A DNA stretch of 44,654 nt from Acidobacteriaceae bacterium (lineage in GTDB: Bacteria; Acidobacteriota; Terriglobia; Terriglobales; Acidobacteriaceae), in NCBI GenBank assembly GCA_003134435.1, contig PLBE01000152.1, positions 733 to 45,386 on the forward strand. The letters are read 5' to 3'. Position numbers and translations under genes: made by a program. The notes under the pieces were generated by a model. That model saw only the letters and a program-made list of their open reading frames with translations, was not told the origin of the DNA and searched no databases. Shown one piece after another: positions 33,818 to 43,165 of this stretch (positions are counted from its first letter, which is position 1; each line of letters starts with the position of its first letter).

Positions 33818-36256
33818 TTATCGTGCCACTTGCGTCTTAGTGACCGTCGGAGACGTTCCCTTGCCTTCTACCAGCACCCTATCATCGTGTCTGTAGAAAG
33901 TCAATAAATCACCCGTGATTTTGCCCCGTTCGGCATCAAAAATGCTAGGCGGTCCGCCCGTAAGCACGAATTTGTCGTCCGCCGTCGTATATACCAGCCT
34001 GTCCCCGGTCGCGTGCCGCGTTGGCTCCGTGATCACAACCTCATGTTCCGCCACGATCCGCTCCACTTGCCCCGGCATTCCGGTTCCCCCCACCCCCGCT
34101 TTCGACTCGCTCCTCGGCAGCAGATACACCGTCATCTGTTGTCCCGTCATCGTAGCGTCGGCCCCCTTTGTCGTTACTCCGCCATCCAGAAAAATTCGAC
34201 GCTCCGCATCGGCGTAGTTCAGCCGCGCCGATGTAATGTGCACCGGAGTCACCTTCCCATTCTTGTCCACCTGCACCAGTACCGTCGAAACCGGTTCCGC
34301 CAGCCCCCCATGCTCCGCTCCCTGCGCAATCAACGACCGGTGATCCCGATCAAACCGCAGCGTCGGAGCCTCCACTACATTCGCGTCTTGCCACAGCCGC
34401 GCATCGCCCGTGTACACCGCAATCGCCGGCGAACGGTGTGCCGTCATGCTCCGGCTCGTTACATGGATCGGGTCCGTTGACGCGAGCATGCCGCCATCCG
34501 GTTGCACCTTCAAATCGGAATACGTGCTCTTCACGTTGCCCTCCGCACTGGCGTCGCCATTCGCCCGGTTCACGCGGATCGTCTGCGCCGTCGTGGTCAT
34601 GCCGCTGTCAATCACCCGCGGCGATCCGCTCAACACCAGCAACTGATCGGCGGTCGTGTAACTTCCGCGCTGCGCCCAGGCCTTTTGCTCTCCATCGGAG
34701 TAGACCAGCGACCCCGCCTGCGTGATCGATGAAACTCCCCCTTCCGGCAGAAAAACAACATCCAACATCTGGCTGGTCGAAACGCGTTCGGGCGATACTG
34801 ATCCTCCCCAGCGACCGTCCCCGCTCTGGCTGGCGCTGGTCCGGCTCGCCACCAATTTCTTCGGATCAATCAGGCTGCTGACAATCCTCGCGTCCGGCTC
34901 GCCATGCAGCGTCGCGAGGCGATTCTTCTCCGTGAATCTCGCCGTAAACTTCGCGGCCGTTACCACTGTCTTCTGATTTGCGCCCGGCTGCGTGATCACG
35001 ATCTCCGGTGGTCCACTGGTCTCGGCCCGCTCCAGCAGCCGGCCCTCTTTCACCATGAAATCCATCACCGGAGCCGTCATCTCAATGTCTTGCTCTTGAT
35101 TTTGCCCGTCTCCCTTCGCCGCGGACACCGACGAAGACGCCATCAAATTTCCGCCCTGACTCTTCTTCTGCGACAACCGCACCCCTTCCTCAGCATGAAT
35201 CGTCTTTAGCTCCTGCTGTCCCGAAGCTTGCCCCGCAAAGTGCAGCGTAATCCGCCCCGCATGAGCCTCGGCTGGCTCCGCTTTGTGCCCCGAGCTTTGC
35301 CCTGTCCCGCCCGGACTCGAGATTTGCACATTCCCGCTAAGAACCGCTGTAGTCAGCAGATTCCGCGTTCCCGTCAGCCACATCTCGGCGCGATCCGAAC
35401 GTGCCTCCGTTTCCGAGCCGGATCTTCCCCAATTCGACGCCCGGCCGCGCATCTCGCTTCGCACCTCTCCCTCGGCCAGAATCCGCTCCACCGTGTCGTC
35501 TTCCCGCAGAAAGAAAGTCGCATGTTCCGCCTGCATTTGCTGCCCCTCCCGCGTCATCTGCACCGCTTCCAGCACAACTTGCCGGGGCAGTTTCGTAATC
35601 ACGGCGCGCTCCGCATCCAGATGCACCGGCTGCGGCCGGTTCACCGTCACCGCCACCGTCGACAGCAAATTCATCGTCCCCGTCTTCGCCACATACCGGA
35701 TGCCCACCGCCGACCCGGTCGCCTGCGGCGTCTGAAACACCACCCTTCCCGAGGCCGAGGCATCCCCGGTGTTCTTGTTGAAAATCAGGCCGTTGCTCTC
35801 CAGATGAATCGGGTTTCTCGTCTGCGCCGGAGGTGTCTGGTCCGAATGCCGCATCCCTTCCGGATTCGCCTCCAGGTCAATCAATACCCTCCCCTTCGCG
35901 TTCACCTCGCCCGATGCCGGATCGTATTCGAAGTCATCCCCGCTGATCTGATCGAAGCGCCCCGCATCCTTGCCATAAATCACAATCTTCACGTTGCGTA
36001 AATCCGCCCGTCCACCCTCCTTGAATTGCACCGCCTTCGATGCGCTCACCGTGAACAGAGTGCGCCCTTCCACCGACTTGGAGATGGAAAAACCCTCGGC
36101 CGTCTGCTGAATATCCAATCCAATCTTTGCCGGAATGTCGTGGACCGCCTGACGCACACGAATGCGCGCGTAGAAATACATCCCCGCCACCGTCGCCACC
36201 ATTAGAATCGCGCCCACGGCGAACCAGCGGCGCAACCGTGATATCGGAAGAACCAT
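33818..36256 (-). CDS. LptC/LptA (OstA)-type LPS transport protein, fused form
   Basis: An 812-residue protein with one N-terminal transmembrane segment (about 10-30) and a long periplasmic part rich in beta strands. Residues about 35-180 resemble LptC (GFSISKSVEGRTLFTVSAS). Several OstA/LptA-type strand repeats follow (for example NAKGRVLIDLE, ASASGRVVFQT, HLDAERAVITKLP, RNLLTTAVLSG). LptC and LptA normally are separate proteins of about 190 residues each, so this is either a fusion or a long LptA-like bridge. It should carry LPS across the periplasm. Its TAA stop abuts lptB directly. Confidence 0.85.
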   Translation of the reverse strand: MVLPISRLRRWFAVGAILMVATVAGMYFYARIRVRQAVHDIPAKIGLDIQQTAEGFSISKSVEGRTLFTVSASKAVQFKEGGRADLRNVKIVIYGKDAGRFDQISGDDFEYDPASGEVNAKGRVLIDLEANPEGMRHSDQTPPAQTRNPIHLESNGLIFNKNTGDASASGRVVFQTPQATGSAVGIRYVAKTGTMNLLSTVAVTVNRPQPVHLDAERAVITKLPRQVVLEAVQMTREGQQMQAEHATFFLREDDTVERILAEGEVRSEMRGRASNWGRSGSETEARSDRAEMWLTGTRNLLTTAVLSGNVQISSPGGTGQSSGHKAEPAEAHAGRITLHFAGQASGQQELKTIHAEEGVRLSQKKSQGGNLMASSSVSAAKGDGQNQEQDIEMTAPVMDFMVKEGRLLERAETSGPPEIVITQPGANQKTVVTAAKFTARFTEKNRLATLHGEPDARIVSSLIDPKKLVASRTSASQSGDGRWGGSVSPERVSTSQMLDVVFLPEGGVSSITQAGSLVYSDGEQKAWAQRGSYTTADQLLVLSGSPRVIDSGMTTTAQTIRVNRANGDASAEGNVKSTYSDLKVQPDGGMLASTDPIHVTSRSMTAHRSPAIAVYTGDARLWQDANVVEAPTLRFDRDHRSLIAQGAEHGGLAEPVSTVLVQVDKNGKVTPVHITSARLNYADAERRIFLDGGVTTKGADATMTGQQMTVYLLPRSESKAGVGGTGMPGQVERIVAEHEVVITEPTRHATGDRLVYTTADDKFVLTGGPPSIFDAERGKITGDLLTFYRHDDRVLVEGKGTSPTVTKTQVAR

Positions 36257-36303
36257 GAGAGGCTAGTGTAACCCGCGATCGCCGCCTCCTGACCGTGCTG
36301 TCC

Positions 36304-37515
36304 TTACTCGCAGCTGAGCGTGATCCGCCGCAGCGAGTTGCCTTCCCTCGGCAACCCTCCACCTTCTTCGTGCAGGTAGGTGTAGTAGATGTAAAAGCTC
36401 TTCCCCAGAATGCTCGGGTCATCGCCCAGCCCAACCGAAGTGGGATAAGGCGCCAGCGTCTTCACTCCATCCGCGTAGCTGCCAAGCGCTATGGGAGTTG
36501 TCCACTGAAGGCCGTCGATCGACTCCGCATATGCGAACGTCGTGTCGTCGTCGGTAATCATCACGTAACGCTGCAGAGCGCTGTTGTAGTGGACGTCCAG
36601 ATACCCCCCATATTGCGGCGCCCAGTTCGGGCTCAGGTCGGTTGAGGCTCCCCCGATCCCGGGCTGCAGGTCCCATTTGCCCTGGTAGAACTTCTCGAAA
36701 GGCACAGCGTGCGGACGCTTTGATCCAAAAGCCGCGTTCAGTAGCGACGCGGCCAGCACCCGCGCCACCGAAACATGAGTCGTCGCATTGGTAGTGGCCG
36801 GCAGGTCCGGAAAATACAAATAGAAATACTTGCCCTCGGGCGAAAGAACCAGGTGCCCGTCCCCAATTTCAGAGAAGGTGAGCCCCGGCTGATAGGCCTG
36901 ATTGAGGCGAACGATCTCCCCGAGATCAGTCCAGTGCAACCCGTTATCCGACGACGCTGTCAACCCGAGCAACGCGTAGTTGGGCAGCTCGGCATGGTAA
37001 GTCACCAGCAGGCCGCCCGCACCCGTCATACCCGCCGGAACCTGGTAAACCGAGCCTCCGCCCATGTAGCCATAACTGGCGTAATTCGGGTTCGCGGCCG
37101 CATCCGGATTCGGGGAAATACTAACGTCCTGCGGATCGCCCGTTCCCAGCGGATTGTCAAGCGTCCCCACCGTCGTCGTCACCGACCCGTAGGTGTTGTT
37201 CCCGACCCAGTGGCCTTGCCACATCTGCCGCGGATGCAACGCCCCATCGCTGGTTAGAAACTCGTAGCCATTGGCCGTCTTGATCACGCCCATTTGCGTG
37301 TCCGGCCAGGCGAAGCCAAAGCCACCGGTATTAATCAGCGGTGGCTCCGCTCTCAGGCCCGCCTCAACAATCTGCTCGTGCGAAGCAACAATAATCGGCG
37401 CCGAGACCGCGGGCTGGCAGACCGGAGTGATCGCCTGAGCCGCAACCAGTCCGCACGGAAGCTGAAGGAATCCCGCTAGAAAGGTACCAGCGACGATCGG
37501 CAATCGACTGAACAT
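36304..37515 (-). CDS. Secreted beta-propeller-like protein, paralog 2
   Basis: A 403-residue exported protein with a signal peptide (about 1-27, ending AAQA). The mature part is rich in G/W/Y repeats and contains an Asp-box (SSDNGLHW, the SxDxGxxW pattern of sialidase-type propellers) and a SIDGLQWT half-box. Further blocks are FAWPDTQMG, RQMWQGHWVGN, LDNPLGTGDPQDVSIS and SPEGKYFYLYFPD, all repeated closely in its neighbour. The fold suggests glycan binding or hydrolysis, as in GH43/GH33-like propellers, but no catalytic residues can be assigned. It lies 44 nt downstream of its paralog, on the same strand. Confidence 0.7.
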   Translation of the reverse strand: MFSRLPIVAGTFLAGFLQLPCGLVAAQAITPVCQPAVSAPIIVASHEQIVEAGLRAEPPLINTGGFGFAWPDTQMGVIKTANGYEFLTSDGALHPRQMWQGHWVGNNTYGSVTTTVGTLDNPLGTGDPQDVSISPNPDAAANPNYASYGYMGGGSVYQVPAGMTGAGGLLVTYHAELPNYALLGLTASSDNGLHWTDLGEIVRLNQAYQPGLTFSEIGDGHLVLSPEGKYFYLYFPDLPATTNATTHVSVARVLAASLLNAAFGSKRPHAVPFEKFYQGKWDLQPGIGGASTDLSPNWAPQYGGYLDVHYNSALQRYVMITDDDTTFAYAESIDGLQWTTPIALGSYADGVKTLAPYPTSVGLGDDPSILGKSFYIYYTYLHEEGGGLPREGNSLRRITLSCE

Positions 37516-37558
37516 AAGAGCGTTCTCCTGGAATCTCCGCGCCTGAACTACTTCGCGA

Positions 37559-38773
37559 TTACTGGCACGTCAGCGTGAGCCGCTTCAACTCCCCGTTCGT
37601 CCACCCCGAGCCATCCGTCGGCAAATGCGTGAAGTAAATGTAGAAACTGCTGCCCAGGACGTGCGGGTCATCTCCCAATCCGACTGCCGTGGGATAAGCC
37701 GCAATCGGGCCGTAAGTGCCCAGCCCGATCGGAACTGTCCAGTGCAACCCGTCGACCGATTCGGCATAACCAAACGCCGTGTCGTTCGAGATGATCATTA
37801 CGTAGCGCTGGATCGCGCTGTTGTAGTGGATATCAAGATAGCCCTCATACCCCGAAGTAGGATTCAGATCCGTCGACGCTCCGCCGATCCCCGGTTCGAG
37901 ATCCCATTTGCCCTGATAGAACTTCTCGAACGGGACCGCGTGGTGAGGCGCTGCTCCGAAAGCCGCATCCAGCACCGAAGAGACCAGAGCGCGGGCTACC
38001 GAGACATTGGTAATGGTCGTCGCATGCGGCGTCCCGTTCGCCAGCCAATCTGGAAAATACAAATAGAAATACTTGCCGTCCGGCGAAAGCACCAGAGGAC
38101 CGTCCCCGATCTCGAAGCCGTCCAACCCCACCGCATAGGCCTGGTTCAGCCGAATAATCTCTCCAAGATCAGTCCACGTCAGCCCGTTATCAGTGGACGC
38201 CGCTAACCCGAGTGCGGCATAAAGCGCATCGTTCGGAAGCTCGGCATGATACGTCGCCAGCAGGTTGCCCGCGCCCGTCATGCCTTGCGGAACCTGAAAA
38301 ACAGGCCCTCCGCCCATATACCCATAGCTGGGATAGTTCGGGTTCACCGCCGCATCCGGATTCGCTGAAACACTGACATCCTGCGGATCACCCGTGCCCA
38401 GCGGATTGTCGAGCGTTCCCGCCGTCGTGACAATCGATCCCGACTTGTTGTTGCCCACATAATGGCCTTGCCACATTTGCCGCGAATGCGAGCCCCCGTC
38501 GCTGCCAAAAAACTCGTAGCCACTGCCCGTCTTGATGATTCCCAGGGGAGTGTCAGGCCACGCAAAGCCGTTGTAAGTATCCGTTAGCGGCGGCTGCGCC
38601 CGATTGCCCCCTGCTACCCGCTGCGCCGCCGAAACCACAATAATCGGCTTCGTCAGCGTAGGTTGGCAAACGTTCGCAAGAGGGTTCGTGAGAGCCTGGG
38701 CAATGCCAACTGCGGACGTGAGTGGCAAAAAGGCGCCGAGTAAAGCGGCGGCGAGCGGCGTGCGGCAGAACAT
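37559..38773 (-). CDS. Secreted beta-propeller-like protein, paralog 1
   Basis: A 404-residue exported protein with a signal peptide (about 1-26, ending GIAQA). It matches the downstream 403-residue protein along the whole length, with shared blocks such as RQMWQGH, LDNPLGTGDPQDVS, HAVPFEKFYQGKWDL and IGGASTDL. It has an Asp-box (STDNGLTW) and DGLHWT. It is the upstream copy in a tandem duplication; the two have clearly diverged. No family is recognised beyond the Asp-box propeller pattern; the exported nature is clear from the signal peptide. Confidence 0.7.
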   Translation of the reverse strand: MFCRTPLAAALLGAFLPLTSAVGIAQALTNPLANVCQPTLTKPIIVVSAAQRVAGGNRAQPPLTDTYNGFAWPDTPLGIIKTGSGYEFFGSDGGSHSRQMWQGHYVGNNKSGSIVTTAGTLDNPLGTGDPQDVSVSANPDAAVNPNYPSYGYMGGGPVFQVPQGMTGAGNLLATYHAELPNDALYAALGLAASTDNGLTWTDLGEIIRLNQAYAVGLDGFEIGDGPLVLSPDGKYFYLYFPDWLANGTPHATTITNVSVARALVSSVLDAAFGAAPHHAVPFEKFYQGKWDLEPGIGGASTDLNPTSGYEGYLDIHYNSAIQRYVMIISNDTAFGYAESVDGLHWTVPIGLGTYGPIAAYPTAVGLGDDPHVLGSSFYIYFTHLPTDGSGWTNGELKRLTLTCQ

Positions 38774-39028
38774 GCAGGTATCCTCGGAGTCTGGTTGTCT
38801 TGGTGCGACCGCGTGGACTTAAAGGACGCCTCGGCAACGAACCGTCCAGAGCGTCTAGCGTCCAAAGCCCACATCGCTTAGAAACACAAATGTCGGGGGA
38901 ATGTCGCGCCGAGGGATGAAATTCAAAGCCGGTCTCTTCTGGCCGCGGAACCTGGCGCTTCACTCAATCATACGCGATACCGAAACCATGTTCCAGCCAA
39001 ACCGCGCTAGGGTAGCGCCATTTGAGGT

Positions 39029-39622
39029 CTATGGCCGCAACACCAGCGTCCCGGCCAGCAAATCGTGCAGCCCCTGTTTTCGCTCCGTAAACCCCACCAT
39101 GATGTAGCCGATGAACAGGATCATCGTGGATAGCCACTTCGCAAAATGCCTTCCGGTCGCCCGTTCGAATGAGATTCGCTTGCCGTCGAGGTCGGTAACC
39201 TTCATCCCGAAGATCATCTTCCCGAGCGTCGCCTGGTACGACGAGCTTTCCATGAAAGCCTCGTACAACCAGGAACCGAACACCATCAGGATGAACGTCA
39301 CGCCACCACCCAATAGCGCCATCCCCGCGTGCGGAAGACCAGTCATCATTCCTCCCGCCAGCCCGAGGCCGCCAAAAATCATGCCCACCGGAGCCACCAC
39401 CACCCGCAGGATGATCGCATCGATAATCGCCGCGACCACCCGGATCCAGAAACCTCCGTAGCTCCCCGCAACCGGGACTACCCCCTGATATAAAGGCGCT
39501 GCAGGCGATCCCACCGTGACCGCCCCCGACGCCGGGTTCGTCGGCGCTCCACAGCGGCTGCAAAATTGAGCGCCGCCCGTATTTTGCGCGCCGCACTGAT
39601 TGCAAAAGAAGCTTCCATTCAT
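39029..39622 (-). CDS. Zinc-ribbon plus RDD-family membrane protein
   Basis: A 197-residue protein. The ATG at 39622 is chosen because it begins the zinc ribbon directly: CNQC (C7, C10) and CSRC (C21, C24). Then comes an RDD-type membrane domain with about four hydrophobic helices (GGFWIRVVAAIIDAIIL, then MALLGGGVTFILMV and others). Typical RDD marks are the RVVAAIID stretch and ATLGKMIFGMKVTDLDG. Function in the membrane is unknown. It lies on the same strand as recJ, 112 nt downstream. Confidence 0.85.
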   Translation of the reverse strand: MNGSFFCNQCGAQNTGGAQFCSRCGAPTNPASGAVTVGSPAAPLYQGVVPVAGSYGGFWIRVVAAIIDAIILRVVVAPVGMIFGGLGLAGGMMTGLPHAGMALLGGGVTFILMVFGSWLYEAFMESSSYQATLGKMIFGMKVTDLDGKRISFERATGRHFAKWLSTMILFIGYIMVGFTERKQGLHDLLAGTLVLRP

Positions 39623-39733
39623 GCCCGGGACTATAAATATGGATTGCCTCGTTGTCAAAACCTATACGGCAACCCTTACGGGGAGCGCAATTCGACAGCT
39701 TCAATCGAGAGACAGGCGCCAGCCCGCCGCCAC

Positions 39734-41608
39734 TCAACGCGCCCGCACTACGTCCCGCAAATTCAATTCCAGCCCGCCAAACTCAGGATGCTCATTCATC
39801 CCCAGCGAGTAGGCAATGTCGAGCCGATCCCCCGCCAACAACTGCAACCGGTCGCACGATTCCTTCATCCCCCATCCCATCGCCTTAAACGAAATGTTTT
39901 CGCGCCACGAAGAAGAAGCTTGTATGGTCGCGGCACCGAGCCCCGCCCCCGCGCCATCTCGTTTGGGAATCGCCGCCGCATCGGGATGGCAACGTGGTTT
40001 AAATTCCTGCGCCGCACCGCCCCCTCCGTTGCCCGCCGCCACCCGCAGCCTCACGTGCTTCTCCTTCACTGCCGCCGGAGGCGCCATCAGCCGCACCGCC
40101 CGCGCCGCAAAGACGGGCTCCCGATTCTCCATCCCGAAAGGTTCCAGCAGAAGCAGTGCTTGATGAAGCTCGGGCGTGACTTCTCCCAACGGTAGTTCGC
40201 GATCGAACCCAAGCTGCGGCTCAAAATCGGCGGGCGTTAACCGCGCCCGCGCGTAAGCATCGAGATGCTCGCGCAGTTTCTCCACATTGGCGCTGGGCAA
40301 CCCGAAGCCCACCGCGTGCGCATGTCCGCCATAACGGGAAAATAACTCGGCGCACGATTCGATCGCCTGCAGCAAATGGAACGACGCGATCGACCGCCCC
40401 GACCCGTGCGCCTCCTCGCCTTCACGCGATATAACCAGCGTCGGTCGCCCGTACCGTTCCACCACCCGCGACGCCGTGATCCCAATCACTCCGCGATGCC
40501 AGCCTTCGCCATCCACCACCACGCAATACGCCTCCCGCAACCCCGGCTCGTCCTCAAGCCGGCGGAAAATGCTGTCCATAATCCGCCGCTCTTCCTCCTG
40601 ACGCTCCGCGTTCAACCGGTCCAGACGCCCGGCAATCGTCCGCGCTCGCTCCATGTCTTTCTCGTTGAATAAGTCCACTACCTCGCGGGCCACATCCATG
40701 CGTCCGGCCGCATTCATCCGCGGCGCAACCCGGAAGGCAACCTCGGTCGCCGTCAGCGTCCGCCCGTCGCCCAGCTTTGCCACCTCCAGTAAAGCCCTCA
40801 GCCCCGCATTCACCGGACGGCGCAGCCCCTGTAATCCCAGCTTGGCAAACACCCGATTCTCGCCCAGTAAGGGAACCGAATCGGCGATGGTGGCGATGGC
40901 TACCACTTTCAGGAACGACATCAGCAGCCGCGATTGATCTTTGGCATCCAGCCGCCGCTGCATCAACCCCTGCGCCAGCTTGAACGCCACTCCCGCCCCG
41001 CACAAATGCTTGCAGGGATAATTGCATCCCTCCTGATTTGGATTTACAACAGCCAGCGCCTGCGGTACGCCGTCCTGCCCCGGTAAGTGATGGTCGGTGA
41101 CGATCAGGTCTACTCCCGCGCGCCGCGCCGTCTCGGCGGCGGCGAAAGCGCGAATCCCGGTATCCACGCTGATGATCAGCCGCACACCTTCCGCCGCCGC
41201 TCGCTCGATCACTTCGTCCCTCATGCCATAGCCTTCGCGAATACGGTGCGGTACATGAAAATCCGCCCTCCCGCCGCACAGCTCGATCGCCGCCTTCAGA
41301 ATGACAATCGCCGTTGTGCCGTCCACGTCGTAATCGCCGTAAATCAGCACTTTCTCTTTACGCTCCAATGCCCCTTCCAGCCGATCCAGCCCGGCTTTCA
41401 TCCCACTCATGAGCAACGGATCGTGCAGGTCGCCCAGCGCCGGCGCAAGAAAATGCATTGCCGCCTCCGGTTCGTCGATCCTGCGTCCGACGAGCAGATC
41501 GGCAAGGATCGGCAACGCAGAAACGGAAATCTTGAGTCTGCTATCAGTCAGCGCCGCTTCGAGAACCCGCGCTTTAGGAGAATTCAGCGGATTGGAAATC
41601 CATCGCAT
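39734..41608 (-). CDS. recJ: Single-stranded-DNA-specific exonuclease RecJ
   Basis: A 624-residue protein of RecJ type. The DHH domain motifs are IYGDYDVDGTTAIV (metal site), a DTGIRAF block and VTDHHLPG; the DHHA1 part has GGHAHAVGFGL. RecJ degrades single-stranded DNA 5' to 3' and acts in recombination and mismatch repair. The ATG at 41608 gives the usual MRWISNPL opening; the TTG at 41671 would add 21 residues. A small conserved gene lies 22 nt beyond the longer frame's start on the same strand. Confidence 0.95.
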   Translation of the reverse strand: MRWISNPLNSPKARVLEAALTDSRLKISVSALPILADLLVGRRIDEPEAAMHFLAPALGDLHDPLLMSGMKAGLDRLEGALERKEKVLIYGDYDVDGTTAIVILKAAIELCGGRADFHVPHRIREGYGMRDEVIERAAAEGVRLIISVDTGIRAFAAAETARRAGVDLIVTDHHLPGQDGVPQALAVVNPNQEGCNYPCKHLCGAGVAFKLAQGLMQRRLDAKDQSRLLMSFLKVVAIATIADSVPLLGENRVFAKLGLQGLRRPVNAGLRALLEVAKLGDGRTLTATEVAFRVAPRMNAAGRMDVAREVVDLFNEKDMERARTIAGRLDRLNAERQEEERRIMDSIFRRLEDEPGLREAYCVVVDGEGWHRGVIGITASRVVERYGRPTLVISREGEEAHGSGRSIASFHLLQAIESCAELFSRYGGHAHAVGFGLPSANVEKLREHLDAYARARLTPADFEPQLGFDRELPLGEVTPELHQALLLLEPFGMENREPVFAARAVRLMAPPAAVKEKHVRLRVAAGNGGGGAAQEFKPRCHPDAAAIPKRDGAGAGLGAATIQASSSWRENISFKAMGWGMKESCDRLQLLAGDRLDIAYSLGMNEHPEFGGLELNLRDVVRAR

Positions 41609-41693
41609 GCGCAGGAAAGAAAACAAATTATGCGGAATGATCTTAGAATGCCCAACGCCTCGTCTGGACAATTTCCAAGTCTATGCTGTGAGG

Positions 41694-42170
41694 TTACCGC
41701 TCTTCGTCCTGATCCGGCTCGTCGATCATGAATCCGCCGCTATCGTCCGCCATCTCCCGCAACTGCTGATAGCGCGCGTACCATTCCGTCCCCGCTTCGT
41801 AGACGAACATGCAGCCCTGGTAAGCCCATCCCAGTTGCACGAAGCCGGTCTTGCCTACATACGCCTTCAGCCAGCGGCTTTCTTCCAGATCCTCTTCGCT
41901 TCTGAAATCGCTGTCGGCCAGTTGCTGGGACAGCCGCTCCAATTCTTCGCGATCAAGTGCCCACGAATGCATCGTTAGAAAAACCACGCCTGTCGCTTTC
42001 GCCAGCTCTACAAAATCCTTCCACCCATCCGGATTCTGTCCCGAGTCCCAAAGCACGCTCGGAACCTCGTCGCACTCCACATAGCCAAAAAACCGCCGCA
42101 TCCCCAGGCCTTCAATAAAGGCCGTCATATCGTCTTTCATGCCCGTCAGATTGTCTGGCTGTGGAGACAT
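41694..42170 (-). CDS. Conserved protein of unknown function
   Basis: A 158-residue soluble protein without signal peptide. It has an FGYVECDEVPSVLWDSGQNPDGWKDF stretch (given in part: FGYVECDEVPS), a helix-rich middle part and an acidic C-terminus ending DEPDQDEER. The pattern suggests a small mixed alpha/beta protein. The start is uncertain: ATG at 42170 or GTG at 42200, neither with a clear ribosome site. It is divergent from the araD-type gene. I do not recognise a family. Confidence 0.65.
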   Translation of the reverse strand: MSPQPDNLTGMKDDMTAFIEGLGMRRFFGYVECDEVPSVLWDSGQNPDGWKDFVELAKATGVVFLTMHSWALDREELERLSQQLADSDFRSEEDLEESRWLKAYVGKTGFVQLGWAYQGCMFVYEAGTEWYARYQQLREMADDSGGFMIDEPDQDEER

Positions 42171-42402
42171 GGAGTTCTTGTATTGTAAGGCCTGCGCCAC
42201 TCAGCCGCCACTGCTGCCGATGCTCTCTGCTGCCAATGCCCACTCACTTAAATTCGATTGTTTCTAAGAGCGCGAGATCCGGGAGTCGTTCTTCCGCGGC
42301 GTCTGCGCGCGCGGCCTCTCAAGCTGCGCCCTTTTCACCGCGGATTCAGCCTGACACCACTCGCCCTCCCGCAAAGCTCTTCGCGGGATTCGTTCACTGG
42401 TA

Positions 42403-42408
42403 TAGAAT
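42403..42408 (+). promoter_or_regulatory. Possible -10 element (TAGAAT) of the araD-symporter operon
   Basis: TAGAAT lies 17 nt after TTCGCG (42380-42385), a weak -35. It is followed shortly by the LacI-type palindrome. Proposed by pattern only. Confidence 0.35.
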
Positions 42409-42419
42409 AAAACGCTCGA

Positions 42420-42434
42420 ATGTAATCGTTTACT
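42420..42434 (+). promoter_or_regulatory. LacI-family operator-like palindrome
   Basis: GTAATCGTTTAC (42422-42433) is palindromic at 5 of 6 pairs with a central CG, the style of LacI/GalR operators. It lies just downstream of the proposed -10 and upstream of a sugar-type gene pair, where a repressor would block transcription. No lacI-type gene is in the window. Confidence 0.5.
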
Positions 42435-42463
42435 TGTAACCCTCGGAGTCAGGTTGGAGCACG

Positions 42464-43165
42464 ATGCTGCTGAAGACCTTGCGCGAAGAAGTGCTGGACG
42501 CCAATCTGGAATTACTTCGCCGCGGATTGGTGCTCTACACGTTCGGCAACGCCAGCGGCATTTCACGGCAGCACGGACTGATCGCCATCAAGCCCAGCGG
42601 CGTCCCCTACGAAAAATTGACTCCCGCGCAAATCGTGCTTACCGACTTGGAGGGTAAAACGGTCGACGGAAAGCTGCGCCCATCCTCCGATCTGGCCACC
42701 CACCTTGAACTCTACCGCCAGTTCCAAGCCATCGGAGGGGTTGCCCACACCCACTCGGAATTTGCCACTGCTTGGGCGCAGGCAAGGCGTCCGATTCCCT
42801 GTTTCGGCACCACCCACGCCGACTATTTTCACGGACCGGTCCCCGTCACTCACGCTCTGACCGCCGCTGAAGTCGCCACCAACTATGAGGGCAACACGGG
42901 GATTGCGATCTGCCGCATCTTCGCGAATGGCGATCCCATGGCGACCCCGGCCGCGCTCGTGGCCGGTCACGCCCCCTTCTGCTGGGGCGTCAACCCTGCC
43001 GAAGCGGCACACGTCGCCGCGATTCTGGAATTCGTGGCTAAGATGGCTTACTATACGCTCGGAGTGAGCCCCGAAGTTCAGCCGCTTCAACCCGAATTGC
43101 AGCAAAAGCACCACCTGCGCAAGCATGGGCCGAGTGCTTATTACGGACAAAAGGCGGCGCGATGA
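42464..43165 (+). CDS. araD: L-ribulose-5-phosphate 4-epimerase-like class II aldolase
   Basis: A 233-residue class II aldolase of the AraD family. The N-terminal substrate site is FGNASG (28-33), followed by KPSGVPY. The zinc ligands are H95 and H97 in AHTHSEF and H169 in AGHAPF. Other epimerase residues are retained: D120 in HADYF and the closing HGPSAYYGQ, as in E. coli AraD. It converts L-ribulose 5-phosphate to D-xylulose 5-phosphate. Its stop overlaps the start of the symporter gene by the ATGA tetranucleotide, so both are coupled. Related enzymes (UlaF, SgbE) act in ascorbate or gulonate metabolism. Confidence 0.9.
   Translation: MLLKTLREEVLDANLELLRRGLVLYTFGNASGISRQHGLIAIKPSGVPYEKLTPAQIVLTDLEGKTVDGKLRPSSDLATHLELYRQFQAIGGVAHTHSEFATAWAQARRPIPCFGTTHADYFHGPVPVTHALTAAEVATNYEGNTGIAICRIFANGDPMATPAALVAGHAPFCWGVNPAEAAHVAAILEFVAKMAYYTLGVSPEVQPLQPELQQKHHLRKHGPSAYYGQKAAR

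Noticed and set aside
38553-38963. 136-residue minus-strand frame upstream of the propeller paralog
   Set aside because: It overlaps the signal-peptide region of the paralog in another frame and has no signal or family feature of its own.
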